From: Pithys albifrons albifrons
Taxonomy: Eukaryota > Chordata > Aves > Passeriformes > Thamnophilidae
DNA: 64,000 nucleotides
Assembly: GCF_047495875.1 (NCBI RefSeq)
Contig: NC_092466.1
Coordinates: forward strand, 11,280,561 to 11,344,560
Direction: 5' to 3'
Shown here: one piece after another, positions 36,659-48,900 of the stretch
Layout of the letters: each line of letters starts with the position of its first letter
How positions within the stretch are numbered: position 1 is the first letter of the stretch
Notes under the pieces: model-generated
The model's database searches: none
Told to the model about the DNA's origin: nothing
Seen by the model: the letters and a program-made list of their open reading frames with translations, nothing else
Position numbers and translations under genes: made by a program

Positions 36659-37317
36659 TTCTAAGCATAACTCTAAGTGTAACCCTAACCCAGGATTCGA
36701 GGGTGGAGAGAGGAGGTGGTGTGGGGAATAGAGAGAACTAGGTCAGCCCTTTGTGGGCTGGCACCTTTCCTCTTTCGATTCCTTTTCCAAGAGAGATCTT
36801 GGTCCGCCTTCAATTCTTGGCTGAAAAATGGCAATTTCCCACCCCACTGGTGCCAAGGAGGGACTGACCTTTGTGCCAAGAAAAAAGGTGGCAGCCTTGG
36901 GCTCTCAGGTGCTAATGATGCTGCGCCATGACCAGTAAAAAGACACCCAAACCCTGAGCCTAACACAAAAGAGAAGCCTAACCCTAACCCTAACGCTAAC
37001 CCTAACCCTAACCCTAATTCTAGGCATAACTCTAAGCGTAACCCTAACCCAGGAGTCGAGAGTGGAGAGAGGAGGCAGTGTGGCCGAACAGAGAGAACTA
37101 GGCCAGCCCTTTGTGGGCTGGCACCTTTCCTCTTTCGATTCCTTTTCCAAGAGGGATCTTGGTCCGCCTTCAATTCTTGGCTGAAAAATGGCAATTTCCC
37201 ACCCCACTGGTGCCAAGGAGGGACTGTGCTTTGTGCCAAGAGAAAAGGTGTCAGCCTTGGGCTGTCATTTGCCAATGATGTGCCTACATTAAGACTCTAA
37301 AAGGAGCAATCCCTTTG

Positions 37318-37517
37318 GGTTCAGGCTGGTCGAAACCAGTCTAAATCGTTGCAGACTTGTCCAAATTAGACCAGATTGTTTTAAACCATTCCAAATTGGT
37401 CCAGACCCTTCTAAAGCTGTTGAAACCGGTTCATCCTGGTCTAAACCAATCCAAACCCATCCGAATCCATCCAGACCAGTTCATAGGGGTCCAGACCAGT
37501 TCAGACCAGTCCAGACC
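37318..37517. repeat. Degenerate 10-bp tandem repeat, 20 copies
   Basis: The stretch divides cleanly into 20 consecutive decamers with a consensus close to GGTCCAAACC. Well-preserved copies are GGTCCAGACC at 37,398-37,407 and AGTCCAGACC at 37,508-37,517. There is no indel in 200 bp although base divergence is high. It starts about 40 bp from the end of the 360-bp array. An open frame runs through it on the + strand (from 37,357), but that follows from the repeat and is not a gene. Confidence 0.85.
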
Positions 37518-38510
37518 ACTTTCCAGGGCTGCACAGCGAATTGAACACAATACTCATAAAAATGTTTTCAGCTGTCTCCTGAACCTGAAGGATCGTTTTT
37601 ATCTCAAGAATGACTTTTGCAGACCTTGTGTTTTTAGGACCTACGTTGTTTTTCTATATAGAGATAACAACTAACAGCAAATTGTAGATATTCAGGTGAT
37701 GTGCAAGCTTACCCATGCTTCATTATGGCGTGAAGCAACTAATTTTTTCACTTTATATTGTAAAGGATGCATTCCTGCTTTTTTACTTTGCCTTTAAAGA
37801 GAGTATCATTAAGTGCTGTGCCAAGAAACCTGAATACGACACTGTTTTAACTTGTAACTTCTAAAGTAAACATTCATTTAGCAGCTTTAAGTAGATGACA
37901 AATGAAGACTTTTAAATGAACATTTTAAAATCAAGGGGGTAAACAATTCCACACTGCAAGAAGAGGAAATTACCGATTTGTTGAGACTAGTTTGATATAC
38001 GCATTCATTCAACAAATAGATGCAGGTCGTCACAGCTGTCTTAAGCAATGATCAGGAATGAGTTATTCAGGTGTACTATCCATTCCTTGACAAGGGTTAT
38101 GCGAGTTATTTTACTACCATTGAGGATGACAGCAGTGGCTGACAGTCTCCTGCTGGTTCCCTAACATCCCCAGCAACTGGAAGTGGCAACTCTGCACCTT
38201 CTGAAAGAAAGATCCTGATCATGGGCAGTACTGGGCTACTATGAACTATTTGCAGAGAAAAAAGACATACTAAAACTTTATTGAACTCTCCAGGAACCTG
38301 GGCTTTCCTGTTTTTTCTTGGGTTCCTTTTTATTTCATCTTTCTGTTTCCTTATTCTAAGATTCCACAAGTATTCCCAAGAATAATTTATTAAGTGACTT
38401 AAGTTCCCTTTCTCAGACATGACTTCTATACTTCATGAAGGATGTTGCCAGCAGCTTCTCAGGCAACTTAGATGATGCTGTTTGTGCTCTCTGATGGGAT
38501 AAGCACCTCA
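37518..38510. other. Intergenic, nothing recognised
   Basis: AT-rich unique sequence between the decamer array and the LTR. Short open frames are present on both strands (for example minus 38,106-38,420), but none has a recognisable domain, splice context or compositional signal. Confidence 0.6.
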
Positions 38511-38515
38511 GCACT
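38511..38515. other. Left target-site duplication (GCACT) of the solo LTR
   Basis: Five bases immediately before the LTR's TG start, identical to 39,147-39,151. Confidence 0.85.
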
Positions 38516-39146
38516 TGTCCTAGTTCAGCAGGAGGGACCAGTTAACACTGTGTGTGGGGTGATCAAAGCTGCGTATTCTACCCCCTCCAGTCATTCCCCA
38601 AGGACAATGGACCATTAGCAGCAGCTTCCCAGGGAGTCGTTATCACCTTCACACCCAGCCTGAGGAGGTGTGGCTGCTAATGGGCCATTAACAGCTCAAC
38701 AATACCCCCTGGCTCCCAGAGTTAATCACCCATTGTGTGAGTCCCCGCCCAGGGGGAGGGACTGGGTGCTCCCTGAGGGTACATAAGTTGTGGGTAAGAA
38801 GACCTCGGGAACTTCTCGTTGGATCCAGACGAGCAGCAGGACCTCAACAGGAGGAGATCACCGCTCTCGCCCAGACTACAGCCCTCGCCTGCACCAACAG
38901 GTTTTTCACTTCCTTTTGATCTGGACTTGGGGGAGTCACAGGGGTCTCAGCACAAGGGCTAACAAACCCCCTTGGGTTTGTGCCCCAGGACACTGGGTTA
39001 TACTGCTGGGTTTTTGTGAGTTGAAAGCAATTTCCCTTTTGTGTCAGTGTATTTATTGTAATATTATTATTAAATTTTAGCTCTGACTTATAATCTCTCT
39101 CGTGGTGAGTTCATTTCCCCTGCTGGTTTGCCTTTAAACCAGCACA
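38516..39146 (+). mobile_element. Solo LTR of an endogenous retrovirus (ERVL-like, songbird type)
   Basis: The element starts TGTCCTAG and ends ACCAGCACA. It is flanked on both sides by the identical 5-bp duplication GCACT (38,511-38,515 and 39,147-39,151). Inside are a TATA-like ACATAAG at 38,781 and an ATTAAA polyadenylation-type signal at 39,069-39,074, in the order expected for U3-R-U5 on the + strand. No internal gag, pol or env sequence follows, so this is a solo LTR left by recombination between two LTRs. From memory the sequence resembles the TguLTR5-type ERVL LTRs of zebra finch. That family name should be checked. No intact viral gene is present. Confidence 0.88.
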
Positions 39147-39151
39147 GCACT
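39147..39151. other. Right target-site duplication (GCACT) of the solo LTR
   Basis: Five bases immediately after the LTR's CA end, identical to 38,511-38,515. Confidence 0.85.
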
Positions 39152-42100
39152 CCACTTCATGGCAGTCACTGCTAAGAAGCTTCTGTGTCACTGGTGTGCC
39201 AGGAACATCACCTCTTCGTAGGATTTCTCTTTCCTTTCCATGCCATGTCCTCTATTACCTTCAGCTTCTATGCTGGCTATTCTAGTTTCCAAACAGTCCT
39301 CACTGTGGCCAGAACAGCAGATGGAGGAAGTTGGGGAGGGATAGTTATTCTCTCTGCATGTTGGTGCCTCTCTCAAATCACTATTTTGTCCCCTGCAGCT
39401 AAGGTAGTGCCTCAATATTAGACTCACAGGATACTAGAATCACAGAGGGTGGAAAGGATATGAGTAGCAAGAGGAAGTGTCAATACAGTGTGTTTAAAGC
39501 AGGTTTTTCTGTCCTCTTGCATCAAGTAGCTATGAGTAAACCAACAAGATTTTTCATTTAAAAATAAAAAAAAAATGAAAACCATGGGGGGTTTTGCTGA
39601 AAAATTTGTAAAAGTCACCACAGGGAGCAAACAAAATTCTGTGAAATTGTATGTGATGTCTCTCTCTCTGGGAAATGTTTTATTTTTCTCTTTGTGATTT
39701 ATCCACCACACAAACCTCCATGTCCACCCCAGCCTTCAGCTGCTGCCACTTCACAAAGTGTTTTGTGACATGATTTTCACAAAGTGTTTTGTGACATGAT
39801 TGTCACCGACGCATCTCATGAGGCTTTATAATGTCACCTTAACTTTCCACTCTGACCAACTCTCTCCCCAGTATACTTCCCACAGGGAAGGAATTTGAAA
39901 GAAATAAAAGAGGAATCAGTCACCTTAACTTCACATTTGCAGCGAGTGGCTGCAGCCCGAGCTGAATCAGAGCCTTTTGAAATTGAGTCATTTTGTCTAG
40001 TTTGCTCTAATGTGATAAACTAGATGGGATAGAAAATCTATATATTATTACACAGAATTATTTCAAAACATGGAGCTAAGATAAAAGCAGAGTCCAGGGA
40101 GGGCTAATCTGTGCCTGTCAGCCCACACTTTAATCACATGTCGATTACTTTGTTAGTCATCCCCTCATCGGTGTTCTCAACCCACTCCTGCTCCTCCTGC
40201 AGTAAACTTTAATTAACCAAAGAAACACTGGAGTTACTCACTGAGAACAGAGAAACAGAAAAATGGAGGAGCTGAATGCTGAATGCCTCTCATCACAAGT
40301 GAGAGTGAATCAGTTTTGTGGCAAAGTCAGGTCTTTAAACCAAAGCAGCAGGAATTCCTGTCTGTGAACAAACTTTTTGAAACATTCTAAAAGGAAGATT
40401 TTTGCACCACTGCACTTTCATGTTTCTTTCCCTGGCATATGTTTTGGGATAGCAGCTGGTCTTTTATAATAAATTACACTGAGAAAAAAGGAAATAGAGC
40501 AACATATGAGTCAGCTGTGAGGAGAGTTCACTAAAATCACTGCTCATCTGCTGTGCATTATCTTCACATACTGTGAAGGGACAACTGTTAGTTAAAAGCC
40601 AAAAACAAGCAAGTCACATAATAGCAATGTTTGTACTTTAGGCTGAACCGTCAGTTCGTTGTAGTTTCAGTGAGCTAGCAACACCCCTACAAGTCAGTCC
40701 AATTACCACAACAGTAACAGAATCTCTTATGTGACCAGCAAGTAACATCTGAGGGGTTACAGATTTGTCATGCTCTTAGGAACAATAATTAACCACTGAT
40801 GGAAAGCAAACTACCGCAGTAAAGGATGATCCCACTATACAACTAGTTAAACAAGTTGTCATGACTTGCCAAAGAAAATTGGTGGCAGAGCTAAGGTGTT
40901 ACCCTCCTGGATCACAATCCCTTGCATCAGCACTAGCACTCTTCCCTGCCACATCAAGGCAGGCAGCGTGAGATCTGGAAGGTGATTAGCTATTCACATG
41001 GGAACAGTTCCATATCAGTTCCAGAGTGTGAAGAACCTACATTACTTTATCTATGGGGTAGTGTACTGCAGAAACAAAACGGCCTGGCAGGTCCCAGACT
41101 CTGCTGGATTTGACAACAGCAGCCAGAACTCTGAGTCTCACGGAGGAGCAATGCTCCAGACAAAAGCTGCCTACAGCCTTGCAGGCTCATAAGGGATTCT
41201 GAGCAGCATCCTGCACCCAGCATGCACCTGGCATATTTGCAAAATTTGCAGTATTAGAGTACAAAGAGGATTATAAAACCAATTGACTGAGGCAATATTC
41301 AGCTTCAAATGAAATGGATGTGCTGCTACTATCCTACGAGAACAGGCTGCTGAAAGAACAAGCTTTAGGTAGATTTGCCACATCTTTGTCGCTGGTGTCT
41401 CTTCATTTCTATTCTAACCTTTCTATTACTCCATTAATGACTTTCCCAGTTTCACTTTTCATCATGATGAACTCTGCCACCACCACCACTTCTCTCCCAC
41501 TCATGATGATGCCTCTCTTCGTGCCAGTGTTTGTGCTTCAGCCACAACAAACCATGATCAACCACACCAGGATTCTGCTTTTGACAGCAAGTACTGGCAC
41601 ATATCTAAGACAGTAAGAATCGGCCTTTTTTCCTCCACTTGTGGAGCCATCCTGCTTCTTCTGCCTTTCACCTTGCTGTCAGTCAGCACTTGCTCTCACG
41701 CCTAATCATGTGAGGATGCAAAAGATCCTAATAACTAGGTTTGAGGAACAAAAGCAAAGCTTTACAAGAGCTCACCATCTGGGCAGTGCTTGGTACAGAG
41801 TTGTCACTCAGTGTCAAATTCACATGCCAGGTCAGATCCATCATTAGAGAGATGCCTGTGTGCATGAGCCAAAGAATCAATCTCCGTTTTTACACATCCG
41901 TTTTCATCTCAGGCAATGCTGTAAAAGCAGTGTCCCTGATCTAGCACTTCAAGATGTTATTGCTGCATTCCAAACCAAAAAACAAGCACCAAAGGTAATG
42001 AGGTACTGCTCCTCCCAATCACCCTGTGACGGGCAGGAGATTCTTTCTTACCATTAAGGCTCTTGTTGCTCTTAAACAGTCTCAATCTTGCTGCAGCAAA

Positions 42101-45100
42101 CTGCCATGTCCCTGCCCTAATCAAAACCCCACAGCAGTGAGTGCACTTGGCCACGTCTGTATTTCACAGTCTAGGTAAAGAGAAAGCCTGTTGTGTTGGC
42201 ACAGGAAGGAGGTGCAGGCAGCCACGCACAAACTTGCTGACCTGGCACAGCACTCAGCTCTAACACACAACTTTTCCCAGGCAACTCATTGTTAGCATTT
42301 AATTGCGAACACTAGAAAAGGCTAAGGGATTTGGAGGAAGGTTATGGGAAGCAAAGCATGATCTGGAATGCTGTTCTGCAGTCTAGAGAGCAGTTGGGGA
42401 AAGACAGCAGAGGCTGCCTGGATAAATGGGCAAGGCTGTGAGAAACCAGCACTGTGTCACAGACTGTCTCCAAGCACAAATAAGACTGGATTGCCACAGA
42501 AATCAAGTTTCATACCTACTCTCATGCCCACTATAAAAGCTCCGTAAATCACACCAGTAATAAATCATGTTAAATATTGCATGATTGGATTCAGGGGGTG
42601 GAGGAGAAAAGGGAAGATTCATCTTGCCCATCATGGTCCCTTTCCTTTCAGCTCTGTGGGACCAATAAATCCCTTCTGATTCAGTTCCTACCAGGAGCTG
42701 TAACTTATCAGGTCACCCAGCCAGAATCCTTCTGAAGATATTAAAAACCAAAAACACATGCTTCTTCACAGAGCTCTCTTTATTACTTAATTGATTTTCA
42801 GAAATTAACAATAAGAATGCTAAAATATCCAGCAGTCCCTTTTCATTTATATTCCCATTAAATTCAGAACTGCTTTGCAAAGTGACAGGCTGCTGTATGA
42901 AGAGTGCCTTGTATGCTCTCACCCAAGCCCCTTCCATTTATTCCATTGAGAATGATGACACAACTCAAATGCCTGCTTGGTGTTTGGCAGGTGCCATTCA
43001 TGTATGACACACTATTAAAAAAGCAAACAGCAAGAATAACATGACGTTCTAAAGAAAAAAAAAACAGGGCATTTTATTTCTCTCATGCTAATAAAACTGT
43101 TAATTTTCAAGTATCAACTAATCACTATCCAAAGGAATTTTACTTTGCACTAAACCTGCCAGCTTACCTGTCCTGTAACAAACAATAGCTGAAAAATGGG
43201 GAGCTGTGAATACTGCAACTGCTGTTGAGGGATGGGGGGACAAGAACTGACAAGCAAGGTATCTGCATGACTGGGAGACTCTAGACAGGACTCTGAGGTG
43301 CCAAAATACCATCTTTCAAAACCCACTCAGCTGGGTTCTTTGGCAGGAACACCTCAAAAAGAAAAAACAATCTGCAATTGCATTTTGTTGGCTTTGAAAC
43401 ATTCTAAATTGACTGAATATGTATCAGCTTTGTACAGTGAGATGTTTCAGCATCTTTAAAATGCATTTGTAGGTGTATTTCTAATTTGCCAGGACATGCT
43501 CATGCCAAACGTGTAGGTACTTAGCTGATGACACAAATCTACACCAAGAACAAGTCTGCATCATCTCAACTGAGAAACTGAGTACTTTTGCTAGACAGAA
43601 CTAGGCTGATTTCAGGCTGGTTGTTATAAGGAAACACACAGAGTTGTGTTATACCTATGCATTACATAGGAACAGCCTTGGTATAGCTCAATATGACAGT
43701 GCTTTGGCCCCAGAACTATTGTTGCCCATAAGGTGGTCTGGCAAAACTGATGTGGTTTTCACACACACATTCTTGCCCTCTGAGATGCACGCTGGGATTT
43801 GCCCATTTCATGTTTAGCAAAAGGCTCTCACTGTAAAATTTTACCTACTGTGTGCTCCAGCTGGAATAATCCATATGACTTAAAGTTAAACACTGTAAAT
43901 AATGAACAGACAACCTGAGGCGGTTTGTCTTCCAGGATCAACTAATTGCACTCTGCTCGATAGCTTGATTTAGTGTCTCCAACAAAACTGAGAAGCACAA
44001 CTGAGACATTTTTAAGTAATTACATTTTCACAGCAACCAATTTTATCACTGTATAAAATGAAGTTGTTTCTATCCACTTACACTACCCACAACTAAAGAA
44101 CCAAGAAAAATATAAAACACGTGAAATACTGTTTTTAGAGCAGCCATCAAAGGTCAAACACAACCTTTGTACTCAGCTGACATTTGTCTATTCCTGATTT
44201 CAATAGTGAGAAAATGAAGTATTTAGGGCATATTTAGTTTAAAGGTTCTCTTAAACAGACTCTCCAAAGCCAGCCCTAGGGTAGTGAACAAACCATATAA
44301 GTAAAACATTGGAAATGCTTAATTTCTATAGATATTTATTTTATTTAAAGAAGAAAAGTTTGTCATGAAAGAATGAATATGAAGAAATTATGCTGGACTC
44401 AAGCAGGATACAAAGGAATGTAGAGAACCTGTTTGGCTGTATGAGTTGACAGGAGAGGTGACAACCACATCTTGGTGGTTTAAGCGTTGTGAAAAAGCAT
44501 CCTCATTTAGATCAGAACTCTTGCACTGACAGCAATATAACCTATGTGTTTGTCTGGAGCAGAGGTTGCTACATTTTGTACGCAAAGATCTTGGGACTGT
44601 TGCAGTTTATAATCCATAAAACAATCCCAAAGTACAAGATGCAGCCTTAAATACTTATTTGCAGTAAATGCCACAACTTGAGCTGAAAGGAGGGAGAAAG
44701 AAAATTTGCACTTGTTATTTGAGGGGTTGACTCAGCCAAAAAGCCAACAAAACCACAATGAAATATGGAAAAGCATAGTAAGTCTAACAGCTTTGCAGAA
44801 ATTTGTGATAGGCTCTGCATGCCTTGGTTCCTGTTTTAGAATAAATCAGATGTCAAGTCTGGATTCAACCTAGAATTTTGCAGGTTTTTTTACTGTAGGG
44901 TAACCAAACTATGAATGATGCACTTATTTTAAGTTCAGTCTCTTCTAATCCTCAGCCAATATACACAGCTTACCGATGATATAAACCTGATGAATTACAT
45001 CTGCTTTCATCACCATGCAGCTCATAAACCACAGAGTAGACCAAATCCACATTTTGACAAAATAATTTGGAGTCAGTCAGGGTTGAGAGTTTTAAGATTC

Positions 45101-48100
45101 TGAACTCAGAAATCAGGAGGCAAACACGAATTTAATGCAAATGGTGTGTTTACTATAAATGATGTTTCCTCTCTTGCATGGCTATAAATATTTGGGTGTC
45201 TTATTTTTTAAGGGGTAAGGAACAGGAGATGAAATTAGATTCAATGATTGTGTTTGTTAGAGAAAACAAGATATTTTTATTTATTGGTTTATAACTGAGT
45301 GCTCTGGGAGCTCTCCTGATAAATGCTTCACTAGCTGAGTCACAGCGCACGCAGGATTAGTCACGGCTGAGGAAGTGTCCCAAGGTTTCATTTACAGCCA
45401 CAGATTTACCTGATGTATATTCATTTCTCCTGTGAGCTGGAACTCTCTGAAGTTGTGTGCTTCAGAAGCTCTTGGCTCCGTCATCTCCCCCACGTCACCA
45501 CAGCCTCAAACATGAGGGTCAGACTGAGAGCACGCAAGAAGGAAGGCGATGTTTGCAGCCGCATTCGGGAGGAGGCACGGAGGGCTCTCAGCTTGTGCAC
45601 CAACATATGTTATGTGGGCCTCACCAGAGCACAGCATGCGTCACACAGGCCTGACACTATTTTAAGTGACAATGGGTAAACTAAGTGGCTTACATGAGCG
45701 ACCGAACACCCTCCTTTCATTACATGCTCCAGCAGAGAAGCCTGAGCGACCAGCAGTACTTCCATGCATGTCAGCTTCTACCTCTGGTATTCCCACTCTG
45801 CAGATGGGGAGCAAGGACAAGAGGTAAATAACATTGCCCAAGGTTAAACTGCAAATCTCTGACAGAATAAAGCCTGTATTGATGCCTCAGGCCTCAAGGT
45901 TTTAAGTCACCCTCTCCATGTAATCCCTAAAAATCCTCTGCCTGAAAGCCCTGATCTAGCAAAGGCTGAGTTTTCCATGAGAGCTGTAAATAACTGCCTA
46001 CATTGGATCACCAAACAAACATGACGTATCTTATCTCACTTACCTCTCCTCACAAGCTTGAGCAAAGTCTGAACATGGGTGCGTGCATGAGTTAGCTGCA
46101 TGTCCTGTTTTGAGAGGCTCACATGAAGCAAAAGGAAGATCAAATCTGCTCACTCAAGCAACTGTATGAAACCAGAAATGTAGGATTCCTAAATGGCTTA
46201 AAAGCGTAGCTTTGAAACTCTAAGGCATCTAGCATTTCCGCACCTTACATGCAGTTTTTATACATATGTTAAACATGGCACTATTTAGACACGGAGAGCC
46301 CTTCCACTGGTTGTCCACATCCTTATGCTTACCTGTGTGAACAATGCTGCTTTCTCAACGGGCCCTTAACATTCTGTCCAAGGGATGTATACACCCTGTT
46401 ACATCTCAGAGACTTGTCCCCAGCCAAGGGAACTACAGACAGACTTGAAGTTTCCACTTCTGTCTATTAAGGAAGTCTATCTTAATGAAAACAACACTGT
46501 AAAAGAGAAAATTGTAAAGTGAAAAATAGTAAAACTGCACTTAAAAGCTATGTTGTTATAGGAACAGCCCCTAAATAAACTTACTCTTAAATACATTTTT
46601 ACACAAAAGCAAATCACAGTGAAGCTGCTCAATGCTGACTTACATTGCTTACAGCTTTGAAGACAAATACAGAGGTCAATTTGTCTAATGAAAATAAACA
46701 GTTCCACAAGACTATTCTGTTTCTTTTGAGGTGAATATATGTTTATTTAGTTTAGCATGTCTGTGTGGTATGTGCTATACATTGACTCAATTTTGCATTT
46801 CTTCCTGCAGCAGAACACAAATTGTTAACTCTCACCTGTAGGTTAAACCATGCCTGGTTTCCTTCCTTCTATTATTCTGCATTCTCCTTCCTCTTTTCCT
46901 GTTTCTGTGCTAAGGATACTGACATCTACTTATGACAAAACTTTCCTCTTCACTTTCAACAATTTCTCCAATCAACAAACTGTTGTAGAAGCTTTTTAAC
47001 TGATCCTTAGCAAAGAGTTCTTTAGTACTATGGAAATGTAAATATATTATCTGAAAGCTTGACTAGTTCAAAAAAAGAAGTGAATCAATACCTACCACGC
47101 ACTCTGTACTAAAATCACTTGTATTATTAAAACAACTGATGACAGGACTAGTCCACAGTGATTTAGAGTTTCGAAACCAATAATGTTTCCTTGCTCAGAT
47201 CTATACAGATGCCTCAAAGAAAAGAAAGATTATTTCCCAAGAGGTTTTACTGAAAAGAAAAAAAAAAGAAAGAATTAAAATAGCTGATTTAATATTTCAA
47301 CCACTCTGCACCACAGTTCCTGACAAGAGCTCCCTTCACAGTTAGCTTTAAAATTACATCACAGGCTAATTTTGCCTTGTTTTACATTAGTCTGAAACCA
47401 TGTCCAGATTTTGACCTTTGATTCTGTTATTGGTTTTACATATTATCCAGATTAAATTTTTAATATGGTTTCATGGGTTGAAAAGCATCATCATCTACTG
47501 CTAGGGAGTTTTTAAGTGCAGCAGGAAATGGAATTAGGAGAGATCTACTGACTTAATTGAAGATGCCATTAAAAGCTTTGTCAACTGCAAATATCCTGCC
47601 TTTCCAATTTCAGCAGTGATTCTGGAAGGAGAGTGTGGAGCACTCCATGTACACAGCAACTCTGCTGTAGAGAATTTTCCAATACAGAACAGGCCTGCTG
47701 ATGTAGATCACGTCTAGGCGTGCATTTACTGCCTTTAGACCTGTTAACGTTACCAATACGATTTTAGGATGTGCAACAATTTGATACAATAACTGTGCCA
47801 TTTTATGCCTGCTCCCTATATCCAAAGGAAACAACATGACTGGAAGAAAAACATAATTCAACACCACAGAAACATCTACTTTCTCTGCTGCTGCAATGTA
47901 TATTCGAATCCACAATGCAACTTAAAAAAAAGAACTGTACTATGAAAACTCATCTAGAAATATGCAGATGGTATTTCCTATGCTTACTATTCTGATTTAC
48001 CAGGCAGTTACTGTCCTCATTCTATTACAATAAAATGTTGGTGAAATAAGCTTGCTTGGGAATATCTCAGAAAAAAAGGCAGAAGAAAAAAACTCTGTGT

Positions 48101-48900
48101 TTGAGTTTTGCTACCATGTTTTCTTCCTGTGGCTTAAGATATCAGTGTCATGACTCCAGAGATCTGAATTGTTCCTTGGGCAACATGACCTCTTCATACC
48201 AGCTTTGTTCCTCATACTAGCAAAATATTGCTTATCCACAAATACTGAATGAAGAAACCTCCTTATGAGTCATATCTGAATCTTTAATACCAGGAAATGA
48301 CATTTAGACAAGCCCTCTGCCACTTCAGGTACATGACCTTCCAACATTTCAGAGCTAAATAGTTTCATCAGGTGTGGAAAGGAGGACAGAAGAAAAGGTT
48401 AGATGCACAAGACATCTGGGTCTAGAGAAAATCCACTGACCAGCAGTCCTAGCAGCAGCTTGGATCCACGTTTAGGTTTTCATGTCTATTTGCTTGACTG
48501 GCAAATCCCAAGGAAATTTAGAAACTGATACTTAAAAATAAAAGCAAACATGAAAACCCACCAAGTCTTCAAATTCAGAAGGCTCAGCTCTCAGCTGTAC
48601 TTCAGCTGGGTAGCTGTCCACTCCTATTTATGCTGTAAAACACTGTGCCTCCCCATATTCAATTAAAAACTGCATATCAAATCCAATTGCTGAACACAGC
48701 AAGAACAGGTGTTTGTCTACACAGTCTCACCTGCATCTCTCCTGAGAAAGTTTGGCACATTACTGACTTGTCATGAAACTAAAAACTCAGAGAAAAGCAC
48801 ACCACATCTCAATAATTTGTGTTAGTATAGGCTCGTTGCCTCCTTCAAAACATACTTCAATAGTATCAAATAATAGACATTATAATAGTCACTGACAAAA
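39152..48900. other. Intergenic AT-rich DNA, no gene supported
   Basis: About 9.7 kb of unique-looking sequence. All open frames are short (under about 105 codons) and I recognise no protein. I see no tRNA, rRNA or clear CR1 element. Local features are the 26-bp duplication at 39,750-39,801 and a small CpG-containing stretch around 45,470-45,600 near an AP-1-like TGAGTCA at 45,336. Old, unrecognised repeats or conserved non-coding elements cannot be excluded. Confidence 0.55.
39750..39801. repeat. 26-bp tandem duplication with internal palindrome
   Basis: Two identical 26-bp copies lie at 39,750-39,775 and 39,776-39,801. Each contains CACAAA and TTTGTG separated by GTGT, a 6-bp inverted repeat. 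Confidence 0.85.

Larger units (their letters stand above)
1..37280. repeat. Subtelomeric 360-bp satellite array with embedded telomere-like hexamers (about 103 units)
   Basis: The same 360-bp unit recurs head to tail from the first base to about 37,280. The landmark CCATGACCAG recurs at 297, 657, 1,017, 1,376 and so on to about 36,930, which gives about 103 copies once small indels are allowed for. In a reference unit (322-681) positions 322-417 are 16 consecutive hexamers in one register, mostly CCCTAA with fixed variants such as CGCTAA, TTCTAA and GCGTAA. Positions 418-681 are a 264-bp block with no telomeric sequence and no family I recognise. Units differ by a few percent and none is inverted. 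CCCTAA on the + strand places a telomere, if this array is terminal, to the left. The window starts inside a hexamer block, so the array continues beyond it. No uninterrupted terminal telomere is seen. Array type is certain from the sequence; subtelomeric position is inferred. Confidence 0.97.
34140..37280. repeat. Degraded gene-proximal edge of the satellite array
   Basis: Units here differ more than elsewhere. They carry a shuffled hexamer order near 34,165, one extra hexamer at 34,907-34,930, a 60-bp loss of ten hexamers near 35,970, a two-hexamer loss near 36,640 and extra substitutions (for example CAGATATAACTAGGTC near 36,022). The last recognisable unit fades out at about 37,260-37,280. 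This matches the usual expectation that array edges escape homogenisation. Confidence 0.8.

Noticed and set aside
1..37280. CRISPR-like regular spacing of hexamer blocks
   Set aside because: The 264-bp parts between telomeric blocks are copies of one sequence, not unique spacers, and the genome is vertebrate.
37357..37674. 105-codon open frame through the decamer array
   Set aside because: Half of it is the 10-bp repeat; no homology recognised.
38737..39080. Open frames inside the solo LTR
   Set aside because: They lie within the LTR regulatory region and do not correspond to a retroviral gene.
47610..47915. 101-codon minus-strand open frame
   Set aside because: Hydrophobic but without a recognisable family, splice sites or neighbours; consistent with chance.
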